64,000 nucleotides of DNA, taken from Sipunculus nudus. Its lineage: Eukaryota; Annelida; Sipuncula; Golfingiida; Sipunculidae. The notes under the pieces are model-generated. The model searched no databases. It was not told where the DNA came from and worked only from the letters and a program-made list of their open reading frames with translations. The translations under genes were made by a program, and so were the position numbers. The DNA lies in assembly GCA_026874595.1 (NCBI GenBank), contig CM049316.1:65267176-65331175 (forward strand), given 5' to 3'. Of this stretch, positions 1 to 12,204 are shown piece after piece. How positions within the stretch are numbered: position 1 is the first letter of the stretch; every line of letters begins with the position of its first letter.

Positions 1-1234
1 GTATGACCAGTGTCTTTAATAAAAGGAAGAAAACCCATCGGTATCTCGGTTATGTCATCTTTTAAAGACAAAACTCTGTTATGATAAGCTAATTACATAC
101 GGTTAATTCCCAGTTTAAACTGTCTATAACCCTTATAACACGGGACCAGTACACAATGCATTGTGGCCGCTACGTATACATTCTTTCTGCTTCTGTCATG
201 GCGGTTATGAGCAGTACGACCCTTGCCTTCTTTAACCATCAAACACAATACCTAAAGTAAAATGCACTTGCAGTTGTATTGAAAATAAGATATTTTGGCC
301 ATGGTTTCTATGAAAAGGTGGTCTCATGGTGTCCACATATAATTATAAAGGGGGCCAGTAATTATTCAGTTCCTATTTTTTTATTTTAGTGTACATTTAT
401 GTACATAGATAATTTTGGGTGAAAATACACTCATATTTTATGCATAACATTTCTTTCGGTATGATAAAGAAGTTCACTTAGTGAAAAAAGGTTACGAGAA
501 AAAAATATTTCCGACACTAGCATGGTATGGAAAGTAGATCCGACACTAGCATGGTATATATGGAATGCAATACAAGGTTAGTTTGAAATCCTTGTATTTG
601 CCCTTGTATTAGATGATGAAATGTACAATGGGGATGATAAAAATGAAATTTCAAATTCTGCCAAGAATCAGTCTAGCATCAAAATAGTCTTGTACAGTTT
701 TAATTGAAAAAAAATAAATAAACATGAGAACAATTTACAACTGCAGAAAAAAATTAAGAATGTTTTGAAATAGTTACATAATTACAAACGGTTAAATCAC
801 TGGACGCCTCCCACATGAGTTCGAATTTCGGGTTCTACATTTCAGTTCTCCCCATACAAATATATGTAATTTCACATGTACAGGTACTTCTTTTTGACGA
901 TATGCAAAACTGGGGCTCGTTTGGGATGGCTCATGAAAACGGAACCAGATTGCCGAAGAGAGTGAAATTGTATCTATAGAACAGGTGTATTTTGGAGCCA
1001 AAATGGTGGGGCTATTATGTTTAAGAACAGTACTCTTTTCGTAATTTAAAAAAATCCAAATATTTCAAAAGTTTTTTTTGCAACTTGAAACTTTACAGAT
1101 TATACAATAATAGCATGGTTCATTAGAATATACCATTATTATTATTACCTGCCCGGATTATAGTTAAAATAAAAGGTTAATGGAGAGCTCCAGACACCAT
1201 AGTACATGCTTTCTTGCACCAGCTGACCTCTCAT
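1..1234. other. AT-rich non-coding stretch
   Basis: No coding exon, RNA gene or full transposable element was recognised. The one structure seen is an 18-base sequence, CCGACACTAGCATGGTAT, present at 511-528 and again at 540-557, a 29-base direct duplication. The short open frames here show no family motif. Confidence 0.6.
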
Positions 1235-1241
1235 TCATATA

Positions 1242-1296
<55 letters not shown>

Positions 1297-1302
1297 GTAT
1301 AA
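1235..1302. repeat. (TA)n microsatellite
   Basis: Almost pure alternating TA, interrupted by single substitutions (TTT, TAC, TGT). It is one of five long TA arrays in this window. Confidence 0.95.
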
Positions 1303-3282
1303 ATATATTAAATTCATTGACCTATATGTTTCAAGACGTTTCCTGGAACCCTGTTTATATCATTAATCTATTATCATCCACAATTTTCCTGCGAACTTCC
1401 TTACATCAATGAAGCTAATATAAAGCTACCCTTCCGAACAGTTTTCCATTATTTATTAAAATTCAGTGGAATAAAAATGGAAGCTTCATTTACGCAAGTT
1501 ATTTGACAAAGCCCTTGGCATAAGTGGTTGTTGGTATACATCTTTTAAAATCCGATGTCGGTGCGCTCTGCGAGGGGTTTACTATAACAATATTTATTAC
1601 TTATACGAGTACAGGTACGTTAATGCTGTTGTTAATACTGAGGTTGGCACATAGGAGACTGACTGGGGTTACATTAAAGTTACATTAACCTATCTAGGTT
1701 TTGCGTAAATGGTCCCCAAAAGCTGTTACAAGGAGCACTAGATACAACGGAAAATAGGTGTTTAGATTATCCAGATCTGATTTTTAATATGTTAATTATA
1801 TAAAATGTGACTGTTACTCTGTTGCACTGGGACGGAGGAGGCAGGGTTGCCTAGCAACATCTTGGTACACCTGTAGCCATGCATGTGGTTAATTGGAAAA
1901 GCATTTCTACGAATTCGTCCTGACCAATACACGTAATTGACTGAAAAAACGCCTGGGCATTCCATTGCCGTTAGAACTGCAGACAAACCGAAGCCGAACC
2001 GCTGATAACGGGACTGCTTGTATCAAATAACTAATTTGAAGGTAACCTACGAAAGAAGTAAACCATAGAGTTACAAATAAATGATGACATAACATTTTAA
2101 TAAAAACAGAGCCATTATGTTGTTACGGCAGCACGTGACAGCTCTTAAAAGCAAAATGCCCCATAAAATAATATTAATATTCTGATGTTTGGAAATCCTG
2201 CCGTATTATAACGAATTTCCCCAAACGCTTAATGAACAAGCCCTGAACAAATGGACCATTATGTTGTCGCATGAGAACGTGCCGTGTCGATAATGGCCGG
2301 TTCCTTGTCACGCAAGAAACCTCAAATATTAAATATCACCATCGCTGAGAGATAGGGAAATGGCTTGTGATAGGGACAAATGGCTGTGCCTGGCAATGGG
2401 CTTGTCAACACGCCATGCCCGTTCGAATAAACATGTCAACACCCTGGATGTAATTAGGACACCCGCACTGACACGCAAAACCTTAACTTGTTATGAAAGA
2501 GGCATTCATCACATCGACTTAACAATCATGGCAAACCATACAATGCAAGGCATTGTTTGCTTTGGATCCATAAAGATTTAGTAGGTACTACTTATTCCTG
2601 CAACCTTTCGATTGTAAAAATAAATGTAAAAAGTAGTGTTGTGAAAATAATTCATCTATATTTGAAGTTAAGCGTATAAAAGACGAATTTTAGGATGGTT
2701 CGCACAACCTAGCAATAACTATTGAGAATAATGGTGAACTAGGAAATCCCGTCATCACATTTGAGGAAACACACACACAAACATAAAAATGCAACGAACC
2801 ATTTCAATCTTTAATATTATCAGTATCGATATTTATATTATCTCAGTGACACATTATAGCTTTGACCTAATGATAATTGCGTAACAAAGCAACGAAACCC
2901 CACTACGATCACCGGATCACAGCCATCGCTCCACAGCTGAATTACTGTGGTTAATTGGCTTCGTATTCACGATGCTTATTTTTCGCGATTTTCTGTTTCT
3001 CTTTGCTTCGACAGGAATTCATGTTTTTACGATCAGTAACCTACAACAAGTTAATCCATTGTCAGCCCATGGGGATTTGACCATCTAGCAGAGATATAAG
3101 AGGACATAAATGTCTATTTATATGCATGGACTAGTTTGAAAAAGTCCTTGATTGGAATCTGTGGCGCATGCGCAAAATTGCACCTCCGGACACACGGTAT
3201 TGTGATGGTGGAAAGAGACACGTGGACTCTGATTACTCAAAACGCAGCACCATAACAAGGTGGGAGGTACTTCCGTATGGAA
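1303..3282. other. Non-coding stretch, nothing recognised
   Basis: Mixed AT-rich sequence with no ORF carrying a recognisable domain and no clear TIR or tandem repeat. A CA-rich run lies near 2770. Confidence 0.5.
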
Positions 3283-3460
3283 GGTACTGAGACTGTGCTG
3301 GGATAGTTTTGCTGTAAAACTTTTATGTTAAGCAAAACTTACCTGAAAGTGTGAAAGAATAATCAAGATTTTGTTCCTTGTTATTTCCTTTGTTACGGAA
3401 CCTAACATAAACAGATCACGTATGCGTGATGAACACAAATTTTGTAATGGAGATAAAAAC
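3283..3460 (+). repeat. Dispersed repeat, copy 1 (partner near 62237)
   Basis: The stretch beginning TACTGAGACTGTGCTGGGAT, followed by an AAGCAAAACT segment and a GTGTGAAAGAATAA-like segment, recurs in the same order and orientation at 62237-62410. The copies are diverged and have small indels. Family unknown; no coding content. Confidence 0.65.
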
Positions 3461-4937
3461 AAATCAGATTCTGTAACACTAGGCAGCGTGAAATGTCTGG
3501 GGGAATGAATAAAGAAGTCAGTGTTTTTTTTTTGTTAACAAGAAACCATAATTTATTCTTAAAACATCCCTAACATTAAAATACACTTAATCAATACAAT
3601 TATACAGTAAAACAGCGGTACAGCAACAAGTCAATACAATCACAGAGAAGATAATGTATCTGCACAGTATCTGGATACCAACACCATCACAACGATAAGT
3701 CCTTTAAATGTAAACTCTCGGAGAATGACAGTCCATTGGAAAGTTCTTGCAACAACCCAGAAAGTAAACTGAAGTCCAAATGTATAAAATCCAGGAGAAA
3801 GTCTGAAGAAAATCTATAATTGCCGCACACGTCGGATAAGGTCCCAGAAATTGACACACGCTTCTGCGTCCGCCGGGAAACTTCTCTGCTCTTTGCCCCC
3901 GGCTCTAAAACACAGCCCCTTTATATACTCTTCATTCCAAGCCGAGAATTTTCCACCTATAGAACATTCGAAGAATAATCCATTATGCACGGTAAGCACG
4001 CGTCATAGGAATTATCTAGAAGAACATAGCCGTGTGTATCCCCTCACACCAGAGTCATCACGTGACCCACGATCAGGAAAGCCCAAGGCTAACATGACAA
4101 CAAGAGTTCAACCAGTACGGATCAAACATAGAATGTAACAAACGGCCCGGTGAGGGTGTCACAACACGAGTTACGCCCGTGTGACACAATAAAAAGAGCA
4201 CCTGTAACACCTTCAAAGCCCGTCCAATCGGAACGCTGCGTTGCAAAAAAATATTGAGGACTTGCAAAACCCTGGGGTGCCGCGGCGCAGCGCAGCGTTC
4301 GCTGTGGGCTGTACTCTATAGGTATGCCGCTACTTTAAAAAATAAAGCGATTCATGCGAAATTGAAATGTTGAATAGAGTTTTTTTATCTTCTGCTCACA
4401 ACAATAACCATTGTTCGATTGCCAGTAAAAAAAGACTACATATGGTTTTAGTTCACTCGTTTAGCCTACATGTGCAGATGATAGCGAGGTAAGGGAGTTT
4501 TTTTTATTAATTACCATTGCTGGAATATTTATAAACTTTCTCTTGTTGGTAATGTATTATGAATGAATAATTTTCATTTAGACTGACTATTCAAATTATA
4601 CAATTGGTATTTTACATTTTTGCAGTTGGTGGTTTATTAGCCAGGTATCATTTAATCTTGCTTCATGTTAATTTAATTTCAGCCAATTGTTATTTAAGCA
4701 TTTTGTTGTTTTGATTTGAATTTGAAATGGATGGAGTCAATTTAAAGGTCAGTAAACACATCTGAGTTGCTGGGTAAATGTTAATTCATTTTATTTACGA
4801 GTTTCCTATTCACTATTCTGTAGTTTAAAAAAAAAATAGATTAGAAATAAGTTCCCAAAACTTAACTCATTGCGCATATGCACCCTTATCTGGGTAAACA
4901 TGTGATGCTATATCTCTTGACTGCCTAGTGTTACCCT

Positions 4938-4939
<2 letters not shown>
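3461..4939. other. Non-coding stretch, nothing recognised
   Basis: AT-rich with no recognisable genes. The 95-codon frame around 3851-4138 overlaps other short frames and carries no known motif, so I treat it as chance. Confidence 0.5.
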
Positions 4940-4982
<43 letters not shown>

Positions 4983-5043
4983 CAGTCAGGATATATATAA
5001 GCAGTCAGGATATATATATATATATTTATATATATATATATAT
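4940..5043. repeat. (TA)n microsatellite with an interspersed AGCAGTCAGGA unit
   Basis: A TA array of about 40 bases, then AGCAGTCAGGA twice separated by TATATAT, then more TA. The embedded 11-base unit is duplicated as part of a ~19-base period. Confidence 0.9.
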
Positions 5044-5044
5044 T

Positions 5045-5295
5045 GTACCTTGATTCGCTCCTTACGCAGCGGTCATAAACTCCGGTTGTCCGAGATTTCT
5101 TTCGTTTAAGCCGCTGCTTTTATAGCAGGATTATCCGGGTTCCACAAACATGGTTGGCATAGAGCAAAGGATTGTAATCAGACCAACGAGAGTAGGATAT
5201 TCAATTGTGCATCCTTCTCCAAATTTTCAACATGCGACACCCGCTCTTGTTGGTCTGATTACATCGGTTCTGGCACATGGCCAAGAAACATATGA
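5045..5295 (+). mobile_element. Small palindromic TIR repeat next to a TA array, copy 1
   Basis: Inside lies a near-perfect inverted pair: GTAATCAGACCAACGAGAG (about 5170) and CTCTTGTTGGTCTGATTAC (about 5246). A second copy of the whole ~250 bp lies inverted at 15910-16160, also beside a TA array and also with the inner inverted pair. No transposase is present. It looks like a MITE-type element, but no target duplication is clear. The 96-codon frame running through it is a by-product of the repeat. Confidence 0.65.
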
Positions 5296-6643
5296 AGAAA
5301 TTTACGTTCGAGCATCAAAATTATTTTTTTTATCACAAGTTCGTATGACCAGTTCCTTCGGAATATCACATTGTTTTAAATATAAAATTTTCTGTTACTC
5401 GTTTTCTATGAAGAAAAAAAAAGAGGATTTGTTGTATTAGGATGTACTGAGAGGAAATAATTTACCTGAGATGGAACGGATCATAGATACATGTTTACCC
5501 TTTTGGTTGCCATTAAATGTGGGTGCTTGTTTTTTTTTTCAGGACTAATCAACAGAATAATTGTTGATACTCATTTCTCAAGTCCAGGGAACGTCAGATA
5601 ATTACCACGATGTCAGTAAACCAAAGGGCAATTTTCTATTATGACCCGTTCTGTATAGCGTTACGATACCGTTGCATTCTTGGTAGGAAACGTTCTGTTA
5701 AAAAAAGCCTTATGTCTTAATATCAAATTATTTAAGACTAGTTTTTATGTATGTTTATTCCTCTTTCTCGGGAGATATTTCTCCCATAAAATATTGTTAA
5801 ACTAACAGTTGATGTCTTTATCGGCTAACAAGGGACTAGGAATCAATGTCTTCTGTTAGATTGCAAGGTTTCTACTTCAGGATTTGCATTATATATTCTC
5901 GGTGGTCATGTAGTCAGAGTTTCTTACTGTTGAAAAAGTACCGTTTTGCCCCAAAGATAATCCACATTTTTCTTCATAAAATCTAAATGAAAAACCCTTG
6001 TACGTTTTTGTAAATGGAAGCATATTTTTTATATAATTTTCCTGATGATGTGAATACATAGACTGTCGAAACATCAGTCGATGTTGAGCGATAATAAATG
6101 ATTTTAAGTTAATAAACATTACTGGTTTGATTTTCATTTAAATAATATAAGGTTTGATGTTATTTATTGCCTAAGTACTTCATATATACTTTTAATATGG
6201 CTTACAACCACATATAATTGATGATATGTTAACTGAAACATGAATGACTTCACCGTTTTGTTAATATCGTTTGACACACTTTTAGTTATTAGATGGCGTT
6301 ATATGTGTTTTGTTTTCGCGGGGAAATGAACCATGACACACTAACTACTTCAAAATGAATTGACCCATGCGAGGAATATTGGCCAGAATGCTAACTTAGT
6401 TTTAATTACCCTGCTGTTAACTGTGTCATGGTCAAAATGACGACGCTTACGGTACTATATAAGTAAATTAGAAGTTAAGTTAAGCATTACTTCTCAAGGT
6501 ATACGAGTCATTCGGCTTTCTCGCATCACCCTCACGGCTGTCAGTACTGTCGAGCATTAGTTGCTACACCCGAATAAAATTTCAAGCAAAAGCTTAAGAT
6601 CCGGGAAAAATATTAACTAGATGTCTGTTACTGTCTACATTCC
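5296..6643. other. Non-coding stretch, nothing recognised
   Basis: AT-rich DNA. Short minus-strand frames near 5889-6137 carry no motif. No repeat structure was identified by eye. Confidence 0.5.
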
Positions 6644-6872
6644 TTAAGCCTCGGTCAAAACCGGGATACGGTCGCCGTACGGCGAGTGTTTTGGGCGATT
6701 CCGTGCGGAAGACGCACGGCAACCGTGCGTTTTTCAAAGGCCGCAGGGGCTCCGCAACGACCGTAACTGACATAAGCGCAAGCGCTTAAGTTGATGCGGC
6801 GGCCGTGCGTCAGGCAGCCACCTACGGGCTCCGTAAGGGCAACGTACAGTAGACGTACGGAGGTCGTAGGAT

Positions 6873-8374
6873 AAAGCCCCGTTCCCACTTTCACGAATTT
6901 GACGCCGAATCGCCACGAACTTACATCATTAAAATTCGTAGAGACGTCGTGGGAGTGTCGTAGATGATGTCTTGAACATTCGGTAATGTTCGTAGCGAGG
7001 TCTTGAGCACTCAGAATTCGTGGCGCTATTTTTGAAATGTTCAAAAATTAAGCTTTGTCGTCACAAGTCGTAGCTAAGTCGTAACAGTTTCTTGGTAAGT
7101 CGTATGAGAGTCTTCATAATTCTTGTAAATTCGTGATGTAAAACAATGTCACGAATGCTCACGAAGGACAATGACATCGACACGACTTCAACACGACTAC
7201 AATACGACTACCACAAGAACCTCTCAAGAGAGAGTCACGTTCATAAAGCCCCTTCCTACTTTCACGAATTTGGTGACGAATCATCAAGAACTGACATCAT
7301 AATGATAAATTTTATTTTCTTGGTGATTTTTAACTTCTTACAAACCAATGAGGAATAAGGTTTAGAAGTAAGAACACTGTGTAGATTTGTAAATTTGCTT
7401 TAAAGAAGATTTGTATTGTGGTTATTGGTTCCAACTAAATTTGAACTAAAATAATTTGAAGAAGCTGAATCAAATTACGTTTCCTTTGTAATTTGTTACT
7501 TCTTGTAAACAAACAAGGAAGTTTTTGCAGTGAAAAAAAACATGTAGTTTCGTAAATTTGTTTTAAAGAAATTTTTTATCGTGGATATTGGTTGACAAAA
7601 TAAATTTGAACCAAAACAGTTTTAAGAAGCTGAATATATTATACAGTTTCGGCATACTTAAACATATGGTCAATATAATAAATTATGAATTTTCTATTTT
7701 ACTATGGGAGAATAAACTGAGCCTAACACAAATTGATATTAACAGAATCTTATATCACATTGAGAGCTGGATCAATAAGATATTTTAACCAATATTTTGC
7801 GAATACAGATATTTTACATCCGATTAAGACGGTCGTCTACTTGGACTTAAAGAAGTTAACGTCGTATTTGCCACCACATAAATAAGTCGTAATTGTCTAA
7901 TTACTCAAATCAAATAAGACATATATTATCAGTGTTTTAAACTAGATAACTTTTGTCAAATTAAAATATCTGGAGAAGTTGAGTAAAGTGTTGTTATGGT
8001 GTCCTTTTACTAATATCGGCTTCTTTGTGACATTACAATAGCTATATATCACATGTATAGCTATCTAACAATCCGTAGCAAAATTGAATGATCGTAGAAG
8101 TATCGTCCACAAGTCGCAGACCAATCGTGGAAATATCGTACCAGTATCTTAGACGTCGTTACGGAGCCGTGAACATTCTTAAAAGTGTCCTGTCATATCG
8201 CGCTGGCTTCGTGTCACTGTCGTAGCCAATCGTACTGGCATCGTACTCCTTTCGTACAATATCGTGGTCGTTATGGAATTTTTATCACTCGACAGGCCGA
8301 TTGGCCACGAATCGCCACGAATTCAACATCGTGGCGAATCGGCGTCAAATTCGTGAAAGTGGGAACGGGGCTTA
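6873..8374. mobile_element. TIR element C nested in element A
   Basis: The left terminus (6873-6920) begins AAAGCCCCGTTCCCACTTTC and continues through an ACGAATTTGACGCCGAAT-like segment. The right terminus (8330-8374) is its inverse with about one mismatch over 45 bases. A diverged third copy of the terminus lies inside at 7243-7285. The subterminal regions (6930-7240 and 8085-8270) are crowded with TCGT/ACGA-containing words whose polarity flips near 7140. The centre (about 7290-8030) is AT-rich and non-coding. Likely a non-autonomous DNA element; the superfamily is not assigned. Confidence 0.7.
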
Positions 8375-8556
8375 CCGTGCGATTTTTAACGCTTACTCGG
8401 CTACCCGAGGGACGTATGGCGTACCTGCGGCTGTCGTAAGGGGTCTTAGCGGCTTCCGCAAGGCGAGCTTGCGGCGTCAGCAGGGTTAGCTTACTTTACC
8501 GTGCGACGGCCGTGAGAATGAGGAAGACACCGTGCCGTTCCCGCACGTCCACCTCA

Positions 8557-8708
8557 TAAGTATTCCTGTGGTTTAAAAAACGGAAAAGTGATCTACGGTG
8601 TGCGGTTGCCGCAGCGGGTTGTGACCGAGGCTTAAGTATTCCTGCGGTCCCAAAAACCGTGCGGAACTTTACGGTGTGCGGTGACCGCAGTGGGTTGTGA
8701 CCGAGGCT
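8557..8708. repeat. 76-bp tandem duplication of the right end of element A
   Basis: Two units, 8557-8632 and 8633-8708, each start TAAGTATTCCTG and end GGGTTGTGACCGAGGCT, followed again by TAAG. The terminus of element A has therefore been duplicated in tandem. Confidence 0.85.
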
Positions 8709-8711
8709 TAA

Positions 8712-9254
8712 GTGAAGCGATTACACGATAAAACCGTGAATAAAGAGTGTAGTAATGACCGAGCGATCACTGGAAGTTTATGAGCGATAATAGGGAAAAC
8801 GCCACTTAGGTCATGCAAACGTATTCCAAATCTTATTATATTATCATGAGACACAATTGTCTTAGAAAAAATATTTATATAGACTTTATATAAATTGAAC
8901 CCAGCGCCTTGGGGAAACATTTTTTTTCTATTTATTTTTTCAGAATACATGAGGTTGTCTGATTTGCTAAAAAAATATTGGCACATCTTTGAGCACTGTC
9001 AACTCGGCGGTGACGTCAAACACACCCCTGTGACTGAAAATTATAGATCTCATCAAAAGCTTAGTATATCTGGTACTATTTGTCCTAAATTTTCAGAGAA
9101 GAATAATAACAACATCTATTGATAAATTTAAGTCATTTCTAAATTTTTCCTGTGACATCACAATTTGCACCAGCCAATCACATCAAAGCCCAGTCTCTAT
9201 TCTGTAATAAATCCTCCATACACATAACATCACCGCGTGCTATTCGGTTTACCG
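8712..9254. other. Non-coding stretch
   Basis: No gene recognised. A perfect TGACGTCA (CRE-type) octamer lies at 9011-9018; alone it is weak evidence of regulation. Confidence 0.45.
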
Positions 9255-9395
9255 AACATGTAGTGCAAATCTATCTTGTTTTCCTGTTACAATAAAAAAG
9301 CCATTTTTTCTCTTAGGAAAAGCGACCGTGTATTGGGGATTTAGCGCATACAAAAGAAGGGGGAAAATCTGGTAGATTGCTATGTTACATCATTT
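9255..9395 (+). repeat. Duplicated block, partner 10478-10590
   Basis: Both blocks share, in order, TGCAAATCTATCT/TGCTAATCTATCT, GCCATTTTTTCT and TCTGGTAGATTGCTATG. They are diverged direct copies of unknown origin. Confidence 0.65.
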
Positions 9396-9889
9396 GCATT
9401 CTGTGTTAGATCGGTCAGAAGTGTTGGCACGACTGTCATTCTCAAAAGTCCACAGCCGCGAAACCAGTAAATATTCTAATGACTGTTGTTTTTTTTTCTC
9501 AACCAAATTGTGGCTCCGAATGTTGGTTATCGTGTTTTCTGTTCGTAATATTATATAGTTATCATTCTGGCGTTTAACTAATTTCCGTCATTCAGCACCA
9601 GAGCTCAGAACAGAAACGATCAAGGTCTGTATTACGTGTAAACACAAATGTATATAATGACGTTGCGGCTTTAACAAAAATACGCAGCCTTTGTGATTTT
9701 TTTCCGGGTTAATGCCCAATAAAATTATTAGAGGGATTTCATGCAATGCACAAACGTAGGTTTAAAATTGAAAATAAACATTTTGCATTATATTAGTTTC
9801 TCATTTTGCATTAGTTATTGTGACTACCATATAACGAAATATATATGGTAAAGCAGACAGGCTGAGGAAACGCTTGGACTTTATATACA

Positions 9890-10790
9890 TTCCTACTTCT
9901 TACTTGATATGACCAGATTACCTTGATTTTAATGATAAATCTGATCGGGTTCTGACCTCCTGTCCACATGACCTTGATTTCTGACTGATGATATTAGTTT
10001 TCGCTCTCTTGACGCAAAGCCTTTAATAAAATGCATATAATGTATATATGTTTTTTTTTTACACAAAATGGTGAAAACTTAGATAAAACTTTTAATGAGA
10101 CTAACTTAGAACCCTAAATAACACTTAGCCTGTGTTTTGCGAAACATCGGGAAATATAAGATTTTGATATAATATATAATATAAATATAATTAATAAATA
10201 ATTTAAATAATTTAAAATATATTTTTTTTTTCGGTCGCTGAAGGCTGGTAGAATTTGTATGAAATGCTAAATATAATGTGATAAACCAGTGGTAAATACT
10301 TTCAACTGACGGGCATAACTTGCAAGACCCTAATCTAATACAAGCCAGAGCAATATGTGAGTACAAAATATAAACTAGATGTCCGTAATTGCCTTAACTC
10401 GATACGGAGAAAAATACGATGCAATCATAGAATAAGGAATATAGCAATAATCGATAATAATTGAGCGATAATAGGTGAAATTACATGCAGTGCTAATCTA
10501 TCTATTTTTACTATTACCCTAACCAAATGCCATTTTTTCTTTAAAATCATCAGCCGTATTGGAGATTCTGGTAGATTGCTATGCACAAGGGGTCCACTAC
10601 CGAAAAAAAATCTTGACCCAAAGTATAAATAGAAATAGTATATAAAATATTTTATAAACAGAAATAAAACGTCAATCCGTATAAGCCTACCCTACCTACT
10701 GAAGGAAGTTGTTAGATAATGATGTGCAACATTTAGTAAATTTACCGAGAGAAATTCAAACTGTAAATAAATGAAAAATTCTATTTTAAT
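9890..10790 (+). repeat. Diverged duplicated block, partner 13290-13710
   Basis: Shared landmarks in the same order include TTTTAATGATAAATCTG (about 9928 and 13311), AAAGCCTTT (about 10016 and 13411), and a GATAATGAYGTGCARCATT stretch followed by a TAAATAAA end (about 10716 and 13657). The copy here is about twice as long, so one copy has lost or gained sequence. The 9255/10478 block overlaps it. No coding content. Confidence 0.6.
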
Positions 10791-11439
10791 TTATTAATAA
10801 TTCATGAAAACGTTAAAATCACTGGAATATGCTTTCACACTTTTGTCAGCGGCGCTGCAATATACAATTTGTTTACCTCTGGTTTTTACGGCTTGTATTC
10901 CTGAAATATCTATGGAATTACTTGTTCCTATAGAATTCTGTGTAGATATTAACTGTTCTTCCATGAAATGTCTTACATAAATGAGATTTATTGTGTGGGG
11001 AATAGGTCATTACTGTGTGGAATATGATCATTGTTATTATCTGATTAATAAAAAAATGCATTGTCTGTAGTTCTGATCATTACTTTATATACAAGCAACG
11101 GTGTAATTATCACCAAAATGTCAGTGACCGTTTTACACCATTGTTTTTATCTTGCGATAGCATTGCGTAGCTGTCCTGAAATGCTTTACTGTAAAAGCCA
11201 TGTAGCTATAGTGTTAAATTATTTAAGAAATATTCTTCCAGATATGCATACCTGCTTAATCAAAATATCTTTCTCTTATAAATCCATGTAGCCTTATAAT
11301 ACATTGTTTTAGAACAATATTTTATTTGTGTTTAACTGTATTTATCTAGACGTAATTCTCAAAAAAATGTCGGTTAGCAAATTGATTGTCTTAATTGGAT
11401 AAACTCTGTCTTATTATACGTAGTTTACAGTAATGAAGG
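10791..11439. other. Non-coding stretch, nothing recognised
   Basis: AT-rich. A 76-codon frame at 11061-11291 has no motif and is not supported as an exon. Confidence 0.45.
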
Positions 11440-11935
11440 GCTCGAGTCCTGACTTGAACTCGAGTTTGGACGCGAGTTCACTTTTTAGGGACTTGTACTC
11501 GGAGGTAAGTACTCGAGAAATCAGGCCGAGTCTATCTCGAGTTCAACTGAAAAAATAACCTCTGTCACATATTTTAAAGATATATGTGAATGTGCGACCT
11601 ACTCACAGAATTTTAAATAATAATAATACTATATATCAAACTTTGTACAGCATCGGCAGCTATAAATGTAATAGCCATTGTACTAAAAGCATGCGGGAAA
11701 TTTAACTATAATATGTATATGATAATCTGCAATTTCTATTTTAAATTGCTTTTGTGGGATTTTTGTATAGTATTCGGACTTGGATTCGGGTTACACATGA
11801 CTGGGACTCGAAGGAGGTGGACTTTGACTCGAATCGAAAGGACAAGGACTTTGACTTGGACTCGAGTGGCCTGGACTCGGACTTGCAGTCGGATATGGAT
11901 AGTGTGGACTCGACTGTGCGTCCCTGTTTTTTTTA
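11440..11935 (+). repeat. Hexamer-armed dispersed repeat (GGACTC/GGACTT arms), copy 1
   Basis: The left arm (about 11440-11545) and right arm (about 11775-11920) are degenerate runs of GGACTC, GGACTT, GAGTCC and ACTCGAGT words. They flank a ~230-bp AT-rich core containing a TATATGTGAATGTGCGACC-like segment, a CAGCATCGGCAGCTATAAATG segment split by substitutions between copies, and TATGATAATCTGCAATTTC. The same arm-core-arm order is found at 13880-14375 and, inverted, at 29775-30220. The 60-76 codon frames in the arms translate the hexamer into Asp-Ser/Asp-Leu or Arg-Thr runs and are not evidence of a gene. Confidence 0.8.
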
Positions 11936-12204
11936 GCATGTAAAGCATACATTCCTGATCTCCATCACATCAAACACTGGTCAAACTACACCAAAAACTC
12001 GTTCATAAAGTTAAATGCCTATAGTATAAAGTCGGGTGTACATTTTACGATACGTCTGCAAACGTAACGCCATCGCACGCGTGTATACGTTCACCAGACT
12101 TTAGTTTACATGGATCGTAACGCAGACTCAAAAGTCAGAACATGTTGTAATTCTGTATGTAATGGAGACAGACCGTAGAAAGAACTAGAAAGATGTATTT
12201 CAAT

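Larger units (their letters stand above)
6644..8711. mobile_element. GC-rich TIR element A (outer element), TTAAGCCTCGGTCA ends
   Basis: The left end reads TTAAGCCTCGGTCAAAACC and the right end is its inverse, GGTTGTGACCGAGGCTTAAG. Both ends carry TTAA, which would fit a TTAA target duplication as in piggyBac-type elements; that is inference. The interior next to each end is rich in CCGTGCGG/CCGTACGG motifs and much more GC-rich than the flanks. No transposase frame was found; the 129-codon minus-strand frame at 6655-7044 has no known domain. A second TIR element (6873-8374) sits inside, so A alone is about 570 bp. Confidence 0.7.

Noticed and set aside
3851-4138. 95-codon frame
   Set aside because: No homology recognised, overlapping opposite-strand frames of similar length, no splice or promoter context.
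6655-7044. 129-codon minus-strand frame in a GC-rich area
   Set aside because: It lies across the boundary of two nested TIR elements, overlaps another frame and has no recognisable domain; high GC alone keeps frames open.
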